Positions 16,029-23,639 of a DNA stretch of 64,000 bases are shown piece by piece. The position numbers and the translations under genes were made by a program. The stretch comes from Caldilineaceae bacterium (GTDB lineage: Bacteria > Chloroflexota > Anaerolineae > Caldilineales > Caldilineaceae): positions 140,336-204,335 of the forward strand of contig JACKBC010000007.1 in the NCBI GenBank assembly GCA_020634755.1, read 5' to 3'. Numbering within the stretch: position 1 is the first letter of the stretch; each line of letters starts with the position of its first letter. Under the pieces are notes generated by a model. That model was not told the origin of the DNA, did not search any database, and saw nothing but the letters and a program-made list of their open reading frames with translations.

Positions 16029-16643
16029 TTATGTTTGCGCTTGCCGCGCCTGCCAGTCCCGTTGAAGCAGGGCAAAGCAGCGCATATCGTGAAACTGCCC
16101 CTTAAAGTAATCGTGTTCGCGCAGTACGCCTTCTTCTTGAAAGCCCAGGCTGCGCAGGAGGGCCGCCGAAGCTGTATTTTCAACCATGACCAGCGCCTCA
16201 ATGCGGTTGAGCCGCAGCAGTTCAAAGCCGAACTGGATAATGGCCGCCAGCGCCTCTTTCATAATGCCCTGGCGCCAAAGCGCGCGGTGAAGCTCGTAGC
16301 CGATTTCACCGCGAAAACGGCGTAGCCAGACGTAGCCGCAGGTGCCGATAATTCGATCGTCCGCTCTGCGCGCAATGCCCCAGCGGATGCTGCGCTCGAC
16401 CTCAAAGCTTTCGGTGAAAAAGTCGATGAGCTCCAGCGCTTCGTCTTCGCTTGCATAGGCGTAAAGATCGTAAAAGCGGGTCACCTCTTCATCGGCAAAG
16501 ACGGCCAGCAGATCGGCGGCATCGTCCTCGGTCAGCTCGCGCAGATACAGATTGGGGGTTTGCAAATTGGGGAATTCGCCAAAAACGGCATCTAAGTCAG
16601 GTTCATTTTCAAGCTCGGTGGGGTCCATCTCATAGGCGTTCAT
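16029..16643 (-). CDS. GNAT-family N-acetyltransferase (RimJ/RimL type)
   Basis: This is a 204-residue acetyl-CoA-dependent transferase. TPNLYLRELTEDDAADLLAV, IIGTCGYVWLRR, GEIGYELHRALWRQGIMKE (acetyl-CoA-binding segment), NRIEALVMVENTASAALL and LGFQEEGVLREHDY follow the usual order of the RimJ/RimL group, which modifies ribosomal protein N-termini or small amines. An acidic N-terminal extension of about 25 residues (MDPTELENEPDLDAV) precedes the domain. AAGGACC lies before ATG 16643. The substrate cannot be told. It is the first of three minus-strand genes. Confidence 0.85.
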   Translation of the reverse strand: MNAYEMDPTELENEPDLDAVFGEFPNLQTPNLYLRELTEDDAADLLAVFADEEVTRFYDLYAYASEDEALELIDFFTESFEVERSIRWGIARRADDRIIGTCGYVWLRRFRGEIGYELHRALWRQGIMKEALAAIIQFGFELLRLNRIEALVMVENTASAALLRSLGFQEEGVLREHDYFKGQFHDMRCFALLQRDWQARQAQT

Positions 16644-16766
16644 GGTCCTTTATTATATGTCACTTGGGAGCAAAGCCGCATTTTTGCGGAGGGGGAAAAT
16701 TTCCTATTGCAGACGGCTGCCGTTATAGTGGGCAGAAAGTCACTGCCATGCCGAGATGGCCGCTTC

Positions 16767-16882
16767 TATACTCTGCTCTGAATGAAAAGCGGTGTATCAG
16801 TAGACCGCAACGATAAGAGATAAGGTCGGATTCACCAATCGAGACCGACGTCTGTATCGCCAACACCGTTGCGGTGTATTGA
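16767..16882. repeat. R2 half element joined to R1 copy 3
   Basis: 16767-16792 (TATACTCTGCTCTGAATGA...) matches the left end of R2. 16797-16882 is a full 86-bp R1 copy in reverse orientation (TCAGTAGACCGCAACG...GCGGTGTATTGA). The rest of the 386-base gap between the GNAT and Crp/Fnr genes shows no gene. Confidence 0.8.
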
Positions 16883-17029
16883 ATATAGTATAACAAATGG
16901 CGACATCTCAACATGTAACACGCGAAATAGGCGTTCAGAAATAAGTTGGCTACCAAACCTGTCCGGTCTCGCAGACCCAATAGGTTTAAATCTACGAGTT
17001 ATTTTTGAGCGATGACCAAGGAGAAGCTC

Positions 17030-17704
17030 ATGCTGACCGCAGCTGAATTGGCTCAAATTCAGAGTGAATATCCCATGTTGACCCAACTGCCGCCTGCACT
17101 GGCGGCGCATGTGCAAAGAGAGGCCATTGCCATGAAAGCGCCTGCCGGTCACATTCTTTTTGATATTGATGATTCGTGCAGTTCGTTCGTTATGGTGTTG
17201 AGCGGCGTGATCCGCGTGATCCGCCCGACGCTGAGCGGGCGCGAAATTTTGCTCTATCGCGTGCAGCCCGGCGACAGCTGCATTTTGACCGTGAGCTGCT
17301 TATTGGGCCATGCTAGTTATCCGGCGCGCGGTATGGTGGAAGAGGATTTACACCTGGCGGCTCTTTCGCTGGAGTCGTTCAATCTGCTGTTGGAAAAATC
17401 GGCGGCGTTCCGGCAAATGGTCTTTCAATTTTTTGCCGACCGCGTCCATCATCTTATGGAATTGGTTGAGGGCGTGACGTTTCAGCCGGTGGAGCAGCGG
17501 CTGGCGGCGCTGCTGGTAGAGCGGGCGCCGCGCCTGGACGTGACGCACCAAATGCTGGCCGACGAATTGGGCACCGTGCGCGAAGTAATCAGCCGCCATT
17601 TGAAGGAGTTTGAACGGCGCGGCCTTGTCCAGCTTGGCCGCGGTTCCGTGATTGTATTGGACGCCACCGCCCTGGCCGATTTGGGGGCGTCGATTGCTGA
17701 ATGA
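17030..17704 (+). CDS. Crp/Fnr-family transcriptional regulator
   Basis: This 224-residue protein has an N-terminal cyclic-nucleotide-binding-like beta-roll (~30-130; GHILFDIDDSCSSFVMVLSG, LLYRVQPGDSCILTVSCLL) and a C-terminal winged helix (~150-215; THQMLADELGTVREVISRHL, RRGLVQLGRGSV). There is no Fnr-type N-terminal four-cysteine cluster. The cysteines sit inside the roll (DDSC, GDSCILTVSC), so a redox or other small-molecule cue is possible but unproven. ATG 17030 has AAGGAG at 17018-17023; the frame also has an upstream ATG at 17012. A DUF2892 gene follows, a pairing often seen with sulfur- or redox-responsive regulators. Confidence 0.85.
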   Translation: MLTAAELAQIQSEYPMLTQLPPALAAHVQREAIAMKAPAGHILFDIDDSCSSFVMVLSGVIRVIRPTLSGREILLYRVQPGDSCILTVSCLLGHASYPARGMVEEDLHLAALSLESFNLLLEKSAAFRQMVFQFFADRVHHLMELVEGVTFQPVEQRLAALLVERAPRLDVTHQMLADELGTVREVISRHLKEFERRGLVQLGRGSVIVLDATALADLGASIAE

Positions 17705-17794
17705 CGTGCGAGTTTGCGCCTGCGTGACTCCAGTCACAGACAGGCCGCTCGGCATCCTTTATACTGGGTACATAGGTAAGACGCACAAGTAAGA

Positions 17795-17880
17795 TCAGTC
17801 GATCGCAACGACAAGAGCGGCGGCCGGATTCACCAATCGAGAACGATGCCTGAATCGCCAACCGCGTTGCGGTGTACTGA
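17795..17880 (-). repeat. R1 element, copy 4 (86 bp)
   Basis: This is a reverse-orientation R1 copy, TCAGTCGATCGCAACG to GCGGTGTACTGA, in the gap between the Crp/Fnr and DUF2892 genes. Confidence 0.85.
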
Positions 17881-17953
17881 CAATGTATTCTGTGATGGCT
17901 CTGTGCCGCGCACAACCGCCATCATGCAAGTCCTCTGTATAAAGGAGAAAACA

Positions 17954-18175
17954 ATGTTTCACATAAATGAGGCTGGTTGGGATCGCATTGCGCGCGTGGT
18001 GTTGGGGCTGGTTATGCTCTATCTTGGTTGGAGTGGCGCCGTGACAGGCGGATTGGGTATTTTTCTGCAATATGTGGGCTTTGTGCCGCTGTTGACCGGC
18101 CTGGCTGGTTGGTGTCCCTTATACTCAATTTTCGGGGTGAGCAGTTGTCCGGTGGCGCCCAAAGCCAAAGCCTGA
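17954..18175 (+). CDS. DUF2892 small membrane protein
   Basis: This 73-residue inner-membrane protein begins MFHINEAGWDRIARVVLG and has two hydrophobic segments with a short turn. It ends with GWCPLYSIFGVSSCPV, the two-cysteine tail typical of DUF2892 (YgaP transmembrane-like) proteins. AAAGGAG lies six bases before the ATG. In rhodanese-linked relatives the domain goes with sulfur transfer; here it stands alone behind a Crp/Fnr regulator. A strong terminator follows about 70 bases downstream. Confidence 0.8.
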   Translation: MFHINEAGWDRIARVVLGLVMLYLGWSGAVTGGLGIFLQYVGFVPLLTGLAGWCPLYSIFGVSSCPVAPKAKA

Positions 18176-18189
18176 TTGGCGGCAATATA

Positions 18190-18242
18190 TAGATACGATA
18201 CTTCACAATATAGATACTATACTTCATAGATACGATACTTCA
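18190..18242. repeat. three short direct repeats (16 bp)
   Basis: TAGATACGATACTTCA occurs at 18190-18205, 18211-18226 (one change) and 18227-18242, between the DUF2892 stop and the terminator. This looks like slippage-type duplication or a binding-site cluster. Confidence 0.7.
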
Positions 18243-18245
18243 CAT

Positions 18246-18288
18246 AAAAGTGGTGCAGATGAACATTCATCCGCACCGCTTTTATTTT
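18246..18288 (+). terminator. rho-independent terminator after DUF2892 gene
   Basis: AAAAGTGGTGCAGATGAA pairs with TTCATCCGCACCGCTTTT across a two-base loop (one wobble, one mismatch), followed by ATTTTT. Confidence 0.8.
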
Positions 18289-18440
18289 TCCCGCATAAAT
18301 CGCCTGCCAAAGTCATCAGGCGCCCTCTTTTGACAGCGGATTTCCCAATATTCCCCAACCCCGGCACGGCGTGACAAAGCCGCTCTTTCGCGTTACAATG
18401 CAAAAGCATATACCCACTTTCTGCAAAGGACGTCCACTCT

Positions 18441-19742
18441 ATGGCTACTGTACAAGCGCGCGCCGAAGATGCTTCGCCGGTGGGCTATGGCGAATTGGTG
18501 CGCCAGAATGACAACTTCCGCAATCTCTGGTTTGGCCAGATCATCAGCCTGCTGGGCGATTGGTTCAACCTGATCGCCTCCGCCGCCCTCATTGGCCAGC
18601 TGACTGAATCGGGGCTGGCGGTAGGGTCGCTCTTTGTGGTGCGCATGTTGGCGCCGTTTCTGATCAGCCCCATTGCCGGCGTGGTGGCGGACCGCTACAA
18701 CCGCAAGTGGATTTTGCTCACTACCGATTTGGTGCGCGCCGTGGTTGTGTTCGGCTTTTTGTTTGTGCGCCAAGCCGATGATCTATGGCTGCTCTATACG
18801 CTGACTGCCATTCAGCTGGGCATTAGCGGCTTTTTCTTTCCCGCCCGCAACGCGATTTTGCCCGACATTGTCTCGCCGCGGGAATTGGGCGCAGCCAATG
18901 CGCTCAGTTCGGCCACCTGGTCAGTTATGTTGGCGCTGGGGGCGGCGCTCGGGGGGCTCGTCTCTGGCGCCTGGGGCATTCGCCCGGCGTTTGTCATCGA
19001 TGGGATCACGTTTTTTGCCTCGGCCTGGTTTATTTGGCACATTAGGCTGGCGCCGCGTACGGAATTGAGCGCAGCGGAAAAAACGCTGGGCGCCGCTTTG
19101 CGCCAGTATGTGGATGGGCTGCGCTATCTGGGGCAGCATGTGGATGTGCTGCTCATTACGCTGCACAAAGCGGTCAATTCGCTGATTCTCTCCTCTGGCT
19201 TCCAGGTGATTCAAGTGGCCATTGCGCAACACGTGTTTACCTATGGCGAAGGCGGCGGTATTAGCTTGGGGCTTATGTTTGCGCTAGCCGGCGTGGGCAC
19301 GGGTATTGGACCGATTGTGGCGCGTTATTTTAGCGGTGATGACAACAAACGGCTGCGCTGGTTTATTGCGCTGGGGTATATCATTGGCGGGCTGGGCTTG
19401 CTCTTTACGGCGCCGCTGCCCAACTTTGCCACTGTGCTGATTGGCACGGCGTTGCGCGGCATTGGCGGCGGCATTATTTGGGTGTTCTCCACTCAATTGC
19501 TCATGCAGCTCGTGCCGGGCCATGTGCGCGGCCGCGTTTTTGCCACAGAGTTTGCCTTTTTCAACCTGGCGAGTGCGGCCGCCGCCGCGGTTATCGGCGG
19601 TGCGCTCGATTCGTCGCTGGGGCTCAGCACCATTATCTGGTGGATGGCGGCCTTCAGCATTGTGCCCACCGTGCTGTGGACGGCTTGGTTAGTGGGCGGT
19701 CAGCGGGATGTGCCAGAGCAAGCAGCCCAGGTGGCGGATTGA
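18441..19742 (+). CDS. MFS transporter
   Basis: This is a 433-residue major facilitator with twelve expected membrane segments. The N-terminal part (NDNFRNLWFGQIISLLGDWF) and the loop 2-3 motif (GVVADRYNRKWILL) are typical of the EntS/TMR3-like drug or siderophore exporter branch. A central cytosolic loop (~190-225) separates the halves. The C-half carries GALDSSLGLSTIIW. AAAGGA stands eleven bases before ATG 18441. The substrate is unknown; it is distant from the metabolite cluster and more G+C-rich, so a link is not supported by position. Confidence 0.85.
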   Translation: MATVQARAEDASPVGYGELVRQNDNFRNLWFGQIISLLGDWFNLIASAALIGQLTESGLAVGSLFVVRMLAPFLISPIAGVVADRYNRKWILLTTDLVRAVVVFGFLFVRQADDLWLLYTLTAIQLGISGFFFPARNAILPDIVSPRELGAANALSSATWSVMLALGAALGGLVSGAWGIRPAFVIDGITFFASAWFIWHIRLAPRTELSAAEKTLGAALRQYVDGLRYLGQHVDVLLITLHKAVNSLILSSGFQVIQVAIAQHVFTYGEGGGISLGLMFALAGVGTGIGPIVARYFSGDDNKRLRWFIALGYIIGGLGLLFTAPLPNFATVLIGTALRGIGGGIIWVFSTQLLMQLVPGHVRGRVFATEFAFFNLASAAAAAVIGGALDSSLGLSTIIWWMAAFSIVPTVLWTAWLVGGQRDVPEQAAQVAD

Positions 19743-19872
19743 GCGGCCGCATAGTGCGTAGTGCGTGAACCGGGCTTGCGGCTTGCGGGGTGCAACAGGC
19801 GTAAACGCAGAGCGGATATCGCGATCCGCCGTGTCTCGTCAACGGGTGGAGTCGTCTCGTTACTGGGGAGGC

Positions 19873-19891
19873 GGCGGTTTGGAAAACCGCC
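19873..19891. other. small hairpin in 284-base gap
   Basis: GGCGGTTTGGAAAACCGCC forms a tight stem. The rest of 19743-20026 shows no gene. Confidence 0.5.
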
Positions 19892-20026
19892 CTACGCATT
19901 GTGCATCTCGCGACCCTTTCATCGCCTAAACCGGTACACGCAATAGGCGCCACGCAACAACTCAACCAGTCCAGAAACTTTTTTACCAGATTAACGCAAT
20001 CCATCACAACCCCAAAGGAGCCAACC

Positions 20027-20926
20027 TTGCTAACCGAAGTGCGTTGGGAGCGCATGTTCCCGGATCAACTGGAGATGGCGCTGGCGGCCTGTCCGCTTGT
20101 GTACTTACCATATGGCCTCTGCGAGCCGCACGGGCCGCAAAACGCGGTGGGGCTGGATGCGCTCAAGGCGCACGCCATCTGTTGCGCGGCGGCGCAGACG
20201 CATGGCGGCCTTGTGGCGCCACCTGACTATTGGCACATCCACGAAATTGGGCTGTACGCCTCGTGGGCGGCCGAGCGCGTGGGGGAAGTGCGTTCGTGGC
20301 TCAGCGCCATGCCGCCGTGGCAGCATTTCAAAAATGTCTGCTATCATCTGCGGGCGGTGGATGCGCTGGGCTTTCACGCGGCCATATTGGTGACCGGCCA
20401 CTATGGACCCAATTGGGAAGATTTGAAGACGCTGCTGAGTATCTTGCAGCCGCACTTTGCCACGCGGCTGTATGGCCTGCCCGATTTTGAAGCCAATCAG
20501 CCTGGCTTTGATAATGACGGCCAATCGGGTGGTGACCACGCGGGCAAAGTGGAAACGTCGCTGCTGTGGGCGCTGGAGCCGCAGTGCGTGGATATGTCGC
20601 GCATGCCGGTGGATGAAACGGGCGCGCCCCATTTTGCCATGGGGCCAGATGCTGACCAGTCCGACCGCCGGGTGGGTGAGCGCATGGCCGCCGACGAAGT
20701 GCGCTGGTTGGGGCAAAAAGCAGCAGACTTATTGGCCCAATATGCCGAAAATCCACCGGCCGCACGCCAACCGCTTACCTTTATGGACATAGAGCGCATC
20801 TGGGCACAGGAAGTGATGCCGGTGCTGCCCAGCTTTAAAACCATGAACTATCTGGAGCGCACGCCGCCGCCGGCAGATTCAGTGTGGCGGGTGAATTACG
20901 CGATTCCGGGCGTGGGGACGTATTGA
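20027..20926 (+). CDS. creatininase-family protein
   Basis: This 299-residue member of the creatininase/amidohydrolase fold (a metal-dependent cyclic-amide hydrolase family) shows YLPYGLCEPHGP (metal-binding Glu and His), VGLDALKAHAICC (Asp/His), ILVTGHYGPNW and GGDHAGKVETSLL. TTG 20027 was chosen because AAAGGAG ends six bases before it; the open frame reaches back to 19901 without another good site. Members include creatininase and mycofactocin peptidase (MftE); nothing nearby identifies the substrate. Confidence 0.8.
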   Translation: MLTEVRWERMFPDQLEMALAACPLVYLPYGLCEPHGPQNAVGLDALKAHAICCAAAQTHGGLVAPPDYWHIHEIGLYASWAAERVGEVRSWLSAMPPWQHFKNVCYHLRAVDALGFHAAILVTGHYGPNWEDLKTLLSILQPHFATRLYGLPDFEANQPGFDNDGQSGGDHAGKVETSLLWALEPQCVDMSRMPVDETGAPHFAMGPDADQSDRRVGERMAADEVRWLGQKAADLLAQYAENPPAARQPLTFMDIERIWAQEVMPVLPSFKTMNYLERTPPPADSVWRVNYAIPGVGTY

Positions 20927-20928
20927 GT

Positions 20929-21063
20929 GTTGCGTGGTGCGTATTGCGTGTACTAGTTTACTTTATGAAGGGGCGGCGAGGAACAACATGCGCTTGCCGC
21001 TGAATTTGCAAGCCGCCCCACCAGTTCCAAATCCGGTTCACGCAACACGCAATACGCATCACG
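20929..21063. repeat. inverted GCGTATTGCGTG arms flanking about 80 bases
   Basis: TGCGTGGTGCGTATTGCGTG near 20931-20950 and CACGCAACACGCAATACGC at 21039-21057 are inverted copies in the gap before the methyltransferase. Its centre also holds GGGGCGGC / GCCGCCCC arms. Confidence 0.55.
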
Positions 21064-21105
21064 TTTTTCCACGAGAGTGGCTTGCTACCAAACCAGGCAC
21101 AAACC

Positions 21106-21957
21106 ATGCAGCTTATTGACATTATTAACCGCGACCCTAATCCCGCCCCCTGGGCCGAGGGCGACAACATTCCTTGGCATGAACCGGAATTTAGCCGGCG
21201 CATGTTGACCGAACATTTGACGCAGGCGCACAACGCGGCCAGCCGCCGTTTTGAGATTATTGATGCGCACGTTCTGTGGATGCATACGGAGCTGCTCCAC
21301 GAAACAGCATCTAGCGTGCTGGATTTGGGCTGTGGACCGGGGTTATACAGCCACCGGCTGGCGCGGCTGGGACATGGCTGTGTGGGCATCGACTTTAGCC
21401 CGGCATCGATTGCGTACGCTCGCCAAACCGCGCAGCAGGAGGGGCTGGATTGTACCTTTGTGCTGGCCGATTTGCGGCAGGCTGAGTTTGGAACCAACTT
21501 TGATTTGGTTACGCTGATTTATGGCGAGCTAAACATCTTCCGGCCCGCCCACGCGCGGCAGCTGCTGCGTAAAATGCAGCACGCGCTTAGGCCCGGCGGC
21601 CTGCTGTTGCTGGAGCCGCATACCTACACTGCTGTGCGCAATTTTGGGCGTGCGCCGGCGCACTGGTCAACATCGGCCAGCGGGCTCTTTGGCGAAGAGC
21701 CGCATCTCGTGCTCACTGAAAGCGTGTGGCAGCCCGATACGCAGACCACGACGCGTCGTCACTATGTGGTGGAGGCGGAGAGCGGTCGCGTCACGCGCTA
21801 TGCGCAAACGTTCCAGGCCTATACCGTGGCTGACTATCGCGCTTTGCTGACCGACTGTGGTTTGCGGGTTGTTGATATTTTACCGGCGCTGGGGGGCATG
21901 CCGTCAGGTCTGCAACCCGACCTGTTTGCCATTGTGGCCACAGTGGATAAAAGCTGA
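21106..21957 (+). CDS. class I SAM-dependent methyltransferase
   Basis: This is a 283-residue Rossmann methyltransferase. Motif I is VLDLGCGPGLYSHRLA, then VGIDFSPASIAYAR (acidic loop binding the ribose), VLADLRQAEF (motif III region), LIYGELNIF and LRPGGLLLLEPH. The C-terminal ~90 residues are beta-rich and may shape the substrate pocket. ATG 21106 begins MQLIDIINRD; no clear ribosome binding site precedes it, and the frame also opens at TTG 21082. The substrate is unknown and no partner gene is adjacent. Confidence 0.8.
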   Translation: MQLIDIINRDPNPAPWAEGDNIPWHEPEFSRRMLTEHLTQAHNAASRRFEIIDAHVLWMHTELLHETASSVLDLGCGPGLYSHRLARLGHGCVGIDFSPASIAYARQTAQQEGLDCTFVLADLRQAEFGTNFDLVTLIYGELNIFRPAHARQLLRKMQHALRPGGLLLLEPHTYTAVRNFGRAPAHWSTSASGLFGEEPHLVLTESVWQPDTQTTTRRHYVVEAESGRVTRYAQTFQAYTVADYRALLTDCGLRVVDILPALGGMPSGLQPDLFAIVATVDKS

Positions 21958-22414
21958 GTATAAGTGCTGTAGTCGAGTAGAGCCGGCTAGCGTGCGTTGC
22001 ACTGCCCAGCAGAGCATCCGTACAACAGCCACTGGCGCGGGGAGTGCGTCGCACGCGAGTCAACAAAAGGAAAAGTTGCCTCGTCACCCTTGCCAGGGTC
22101 ATGGCAAACCTTAAACAAGCAGGGTTAATACCCGCGGCTGACACGGCAAAGCGGTCTCGACCGCTTGCCGTGTTAGCCGCCGCGGCGGCTTTTCATTGTG
22201 AGCGGCCGGATTTATCCGTTGCGATTACGAAGTTCGCGATGGCCTCGTCACCCTTGCCGCTTTCTCTTGCCAATCTACAGGCGCCGCGTAAGTTGCGTGA
22301 GTTAGGTGGGGGGTGTGCATAATTCGATACTCGAGTGCAGCATGTCTCGTAAACCCGCGTGCGACGCACGCTAATCGCCTTTGCTCGACTGAAACATTTA
22401 TGCACACTCCTCAG
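21958..22414. other. gene-free region rich in hairpins (R5-type)
   Basis: This 457-base gap between convergent genes contains no protein gene. It holds R5 motifs: TAGCGTGCGTTGCAC near 21990, GTGCGTCGCACGC near 22050 and GCGTGCGACGCACGC near 22360. A unit bounded by GTGTGCATAA and TTATGCACAC lies at about 22312-22406. A strong hairpin at about 22133-22178 pairs GGCTGACACGGCAAAGCGGT with ACCGCTTGCCGTGTTAGCC around CTCG and may end transcripts of both flanking genes. The phrase CCTCGTCACCCTTGCC occurs twice. Confidence 0.6.
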
Positions 22415-23095
22415 TTAGCGGGGCGCTTGCTGCCACGCTGCAAGCCGCGCGTGGATGGTTTGCGCGGCCTGCACCGCAAAGTCGACTACGGCCTCATAGG
22501 TAATGTGTGCCGGTTCCGTGTGGGGATCGTTCTGCGGGTCATCATACCAGTGCAGCGTGCGCTGGCGCCACGCCTCCACCTCTTGGGCGCTCAGCAGATC
22601 CTCGGCGCCCACCGCGGTTGCCGCGGCCAAACGCTGCCAGATTTGCGGACGCCACGCCATGCGTCGATAGAGAAAAATGTCGACCTGATCGGCTTCGCGA
22701 TAATAAAGCTGGGCGACTTCCTCTTGCGCCAGCTGGCTCACCCGCTCTCGAAATGGCCGAAAAAGCAGATTGAGCCACAGCCGATCCGCCAGGACGTGAG
22801 CGGCATAGCCTTCCACAAAACCGGGCAAGACCTCTTCCGTAAAATCAGTCATTTGCTGCTTCGCCCACTGCCGGCGCAGAAACGCACGCACCAGTTCCCA
22901 ATATTCCGCATCGGTCGTCTGGCTATGCGGCTTGGTGAGCAGATGGGTGCGATTTTTATCGGAGCGGTCGGTGTTGGGGCGGGCGTGGATGGCGTCGGGC
23001 GCAATGCTGCCGAGGATAAATGGGGATGATGGGTGGCGGTCGTCCAGCTTGTGCATTTCGACCGCCACCAGAAAGTGAACCATTGGGAGGGGCAT
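22415..23095 (-). CDS. zinc-dependent phospholipase C-like protein
   Basis: This 226-residue protein starts MPLPMVHFLVAVEMHKL and has FILGSIAPDAIHARP, GFVEGYAAHVLADRLW and READQVDIFLYRR. These histidine/aspartate positions follow the pattern of the zinc-dependent phospholipase C (HD-like, helix-rich) family widespread in Firmicutes and Chloroflexota. There is no signal peptide, so a cytosolic role is likelier than secretion. AGGAA lies just before ATG 23095. It is the last gene behind the cytochrome c maturation block, separated by nine bases, and probably shares its transcript. The biochemical role is unknown. Confidence 0.6.
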   Translation of the reverse strand: MPLPMVHFLVAVEMHKLDDRHPSSPFILGSIAPDAIHARPNTDRSDKNRTHLLTKPHSQTTDAEYWELVRAFLRRQWAKQQMTDFTEEVLPGFVEGYAAHVLADRLWLNLLFRPFRERVSQLAQEEVAQLYYREADQVDIFLYRRMAWRPQIWQRLAAATAVGAEDLLSAQEVEAWRQRTLHWYDDPQNDPHTEPAHITYEAVVDFAVQAAQTIHARLAAWQQAPR

Positions 23096-23104
23096 ACCGT
23101 ATTC

Positions 23105-23635
23105 CTAACTGCCCGCCGCCACCTTGAGCGCTGCGCCACACTTGGCGCAGAAGCGATCTCCTTCATTCACGCGGGCGCCGCACTGACGGCAGAAGCGATC
23201 CGTTGTATCCTCAGTTACGTCAGAAACCGCTTTCTTGGGTGATGGTTGCGGCGCTTTGCCATTTTTATGCGCGGCGTGTACGACGTCACCATCAACCCGA
23301 CGCAATTTCATGATTTCTTTTTCCAGCGCTTCTTCCAGTTCGGTCACTTCCGGCGCCACTTTGTCGATCTGGCGCATGAGGCCAATGGCCTGGTGACGCA
23401 GGCGCGTGTTGAGCAATTGGAAATCGGCCTGGCTGATCTTGCTGGTGTGCAGATCAAACTCTAGCTCTTTAATCGATTGCAGCACGGCGTCTTTGCGCTG
23501 CACCAACTCGGCCAGCCGGCTCTCATCCAGGTCATCCACCATGACTTTGGCGGAGGGGAAAAAGAGCGGCCAGACCACAAAAATGAGCACTGGAATTGTA
23601 ATGAGCAGGGCAATGAGAATTGTGGGCCAAAGCAT
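23105..23635 (-). CDS. CcmI-like membrane protein with C-terminal zinc ribbon
   Basis: This is a 176-residue protein. It has one N-terminal membrane helix (ILIALLITIPVLIFVVWPLF), then a coiled-coil region (residues ~38-110; RLAELVQRKDAVLQSIKELE) with the spacing seen in CcmI/CycH. A basic linker follows, and then a zinc ribbon FCRQCGARVNEG...FCAKCGAA. CcmI usually presents apocytochrome to the heme lyase. Here the TPR part is missing and a zinc ribbon replaces it. It begins four bases after the ccmF stop, so co-translation is likely. The function in heme lyase assembly is inferred from position. Confidence 0.65.
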   Translation of the reverse strand: MLWPTILIALLITIPVLIFVVWPLFFPSAKVMVDDLDESRLAELVQRKDAVLQSIKELEFDLHTSKISQADFQLLNTRLRHQAIGLMRQIDKVAPEVTELEEALEKEIMKLRRVDGDVVHAAHKNGKAPQPSPKKAVSDVTEDTTDRFCRQCGARVNEGDRFCAKCGAALKVAAGS

Positions 23636-23639
23636 GAGA

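Noticed and set aside
16029..17704. tRNA or riboswitch in the gaps around 16.7-17.9 kb
   Set aside because: The folded structures there are explained by R1/R2 copies. No cloverleaf or T-loop sequence was found.
18441..19742. MFS transporter as exporter of the cluster product
   Set aside because: It is 4.6 kb away beyond eight features, differs in base composition and has its own start region, so position gives no support.
20105..20716. Long minus-strand frame opposite the creatininase-family gene
   Set aside because: It is a shadow of a G/C-rich gene; its composition (His/Arg-rich) and lack of a start signal argue against it.
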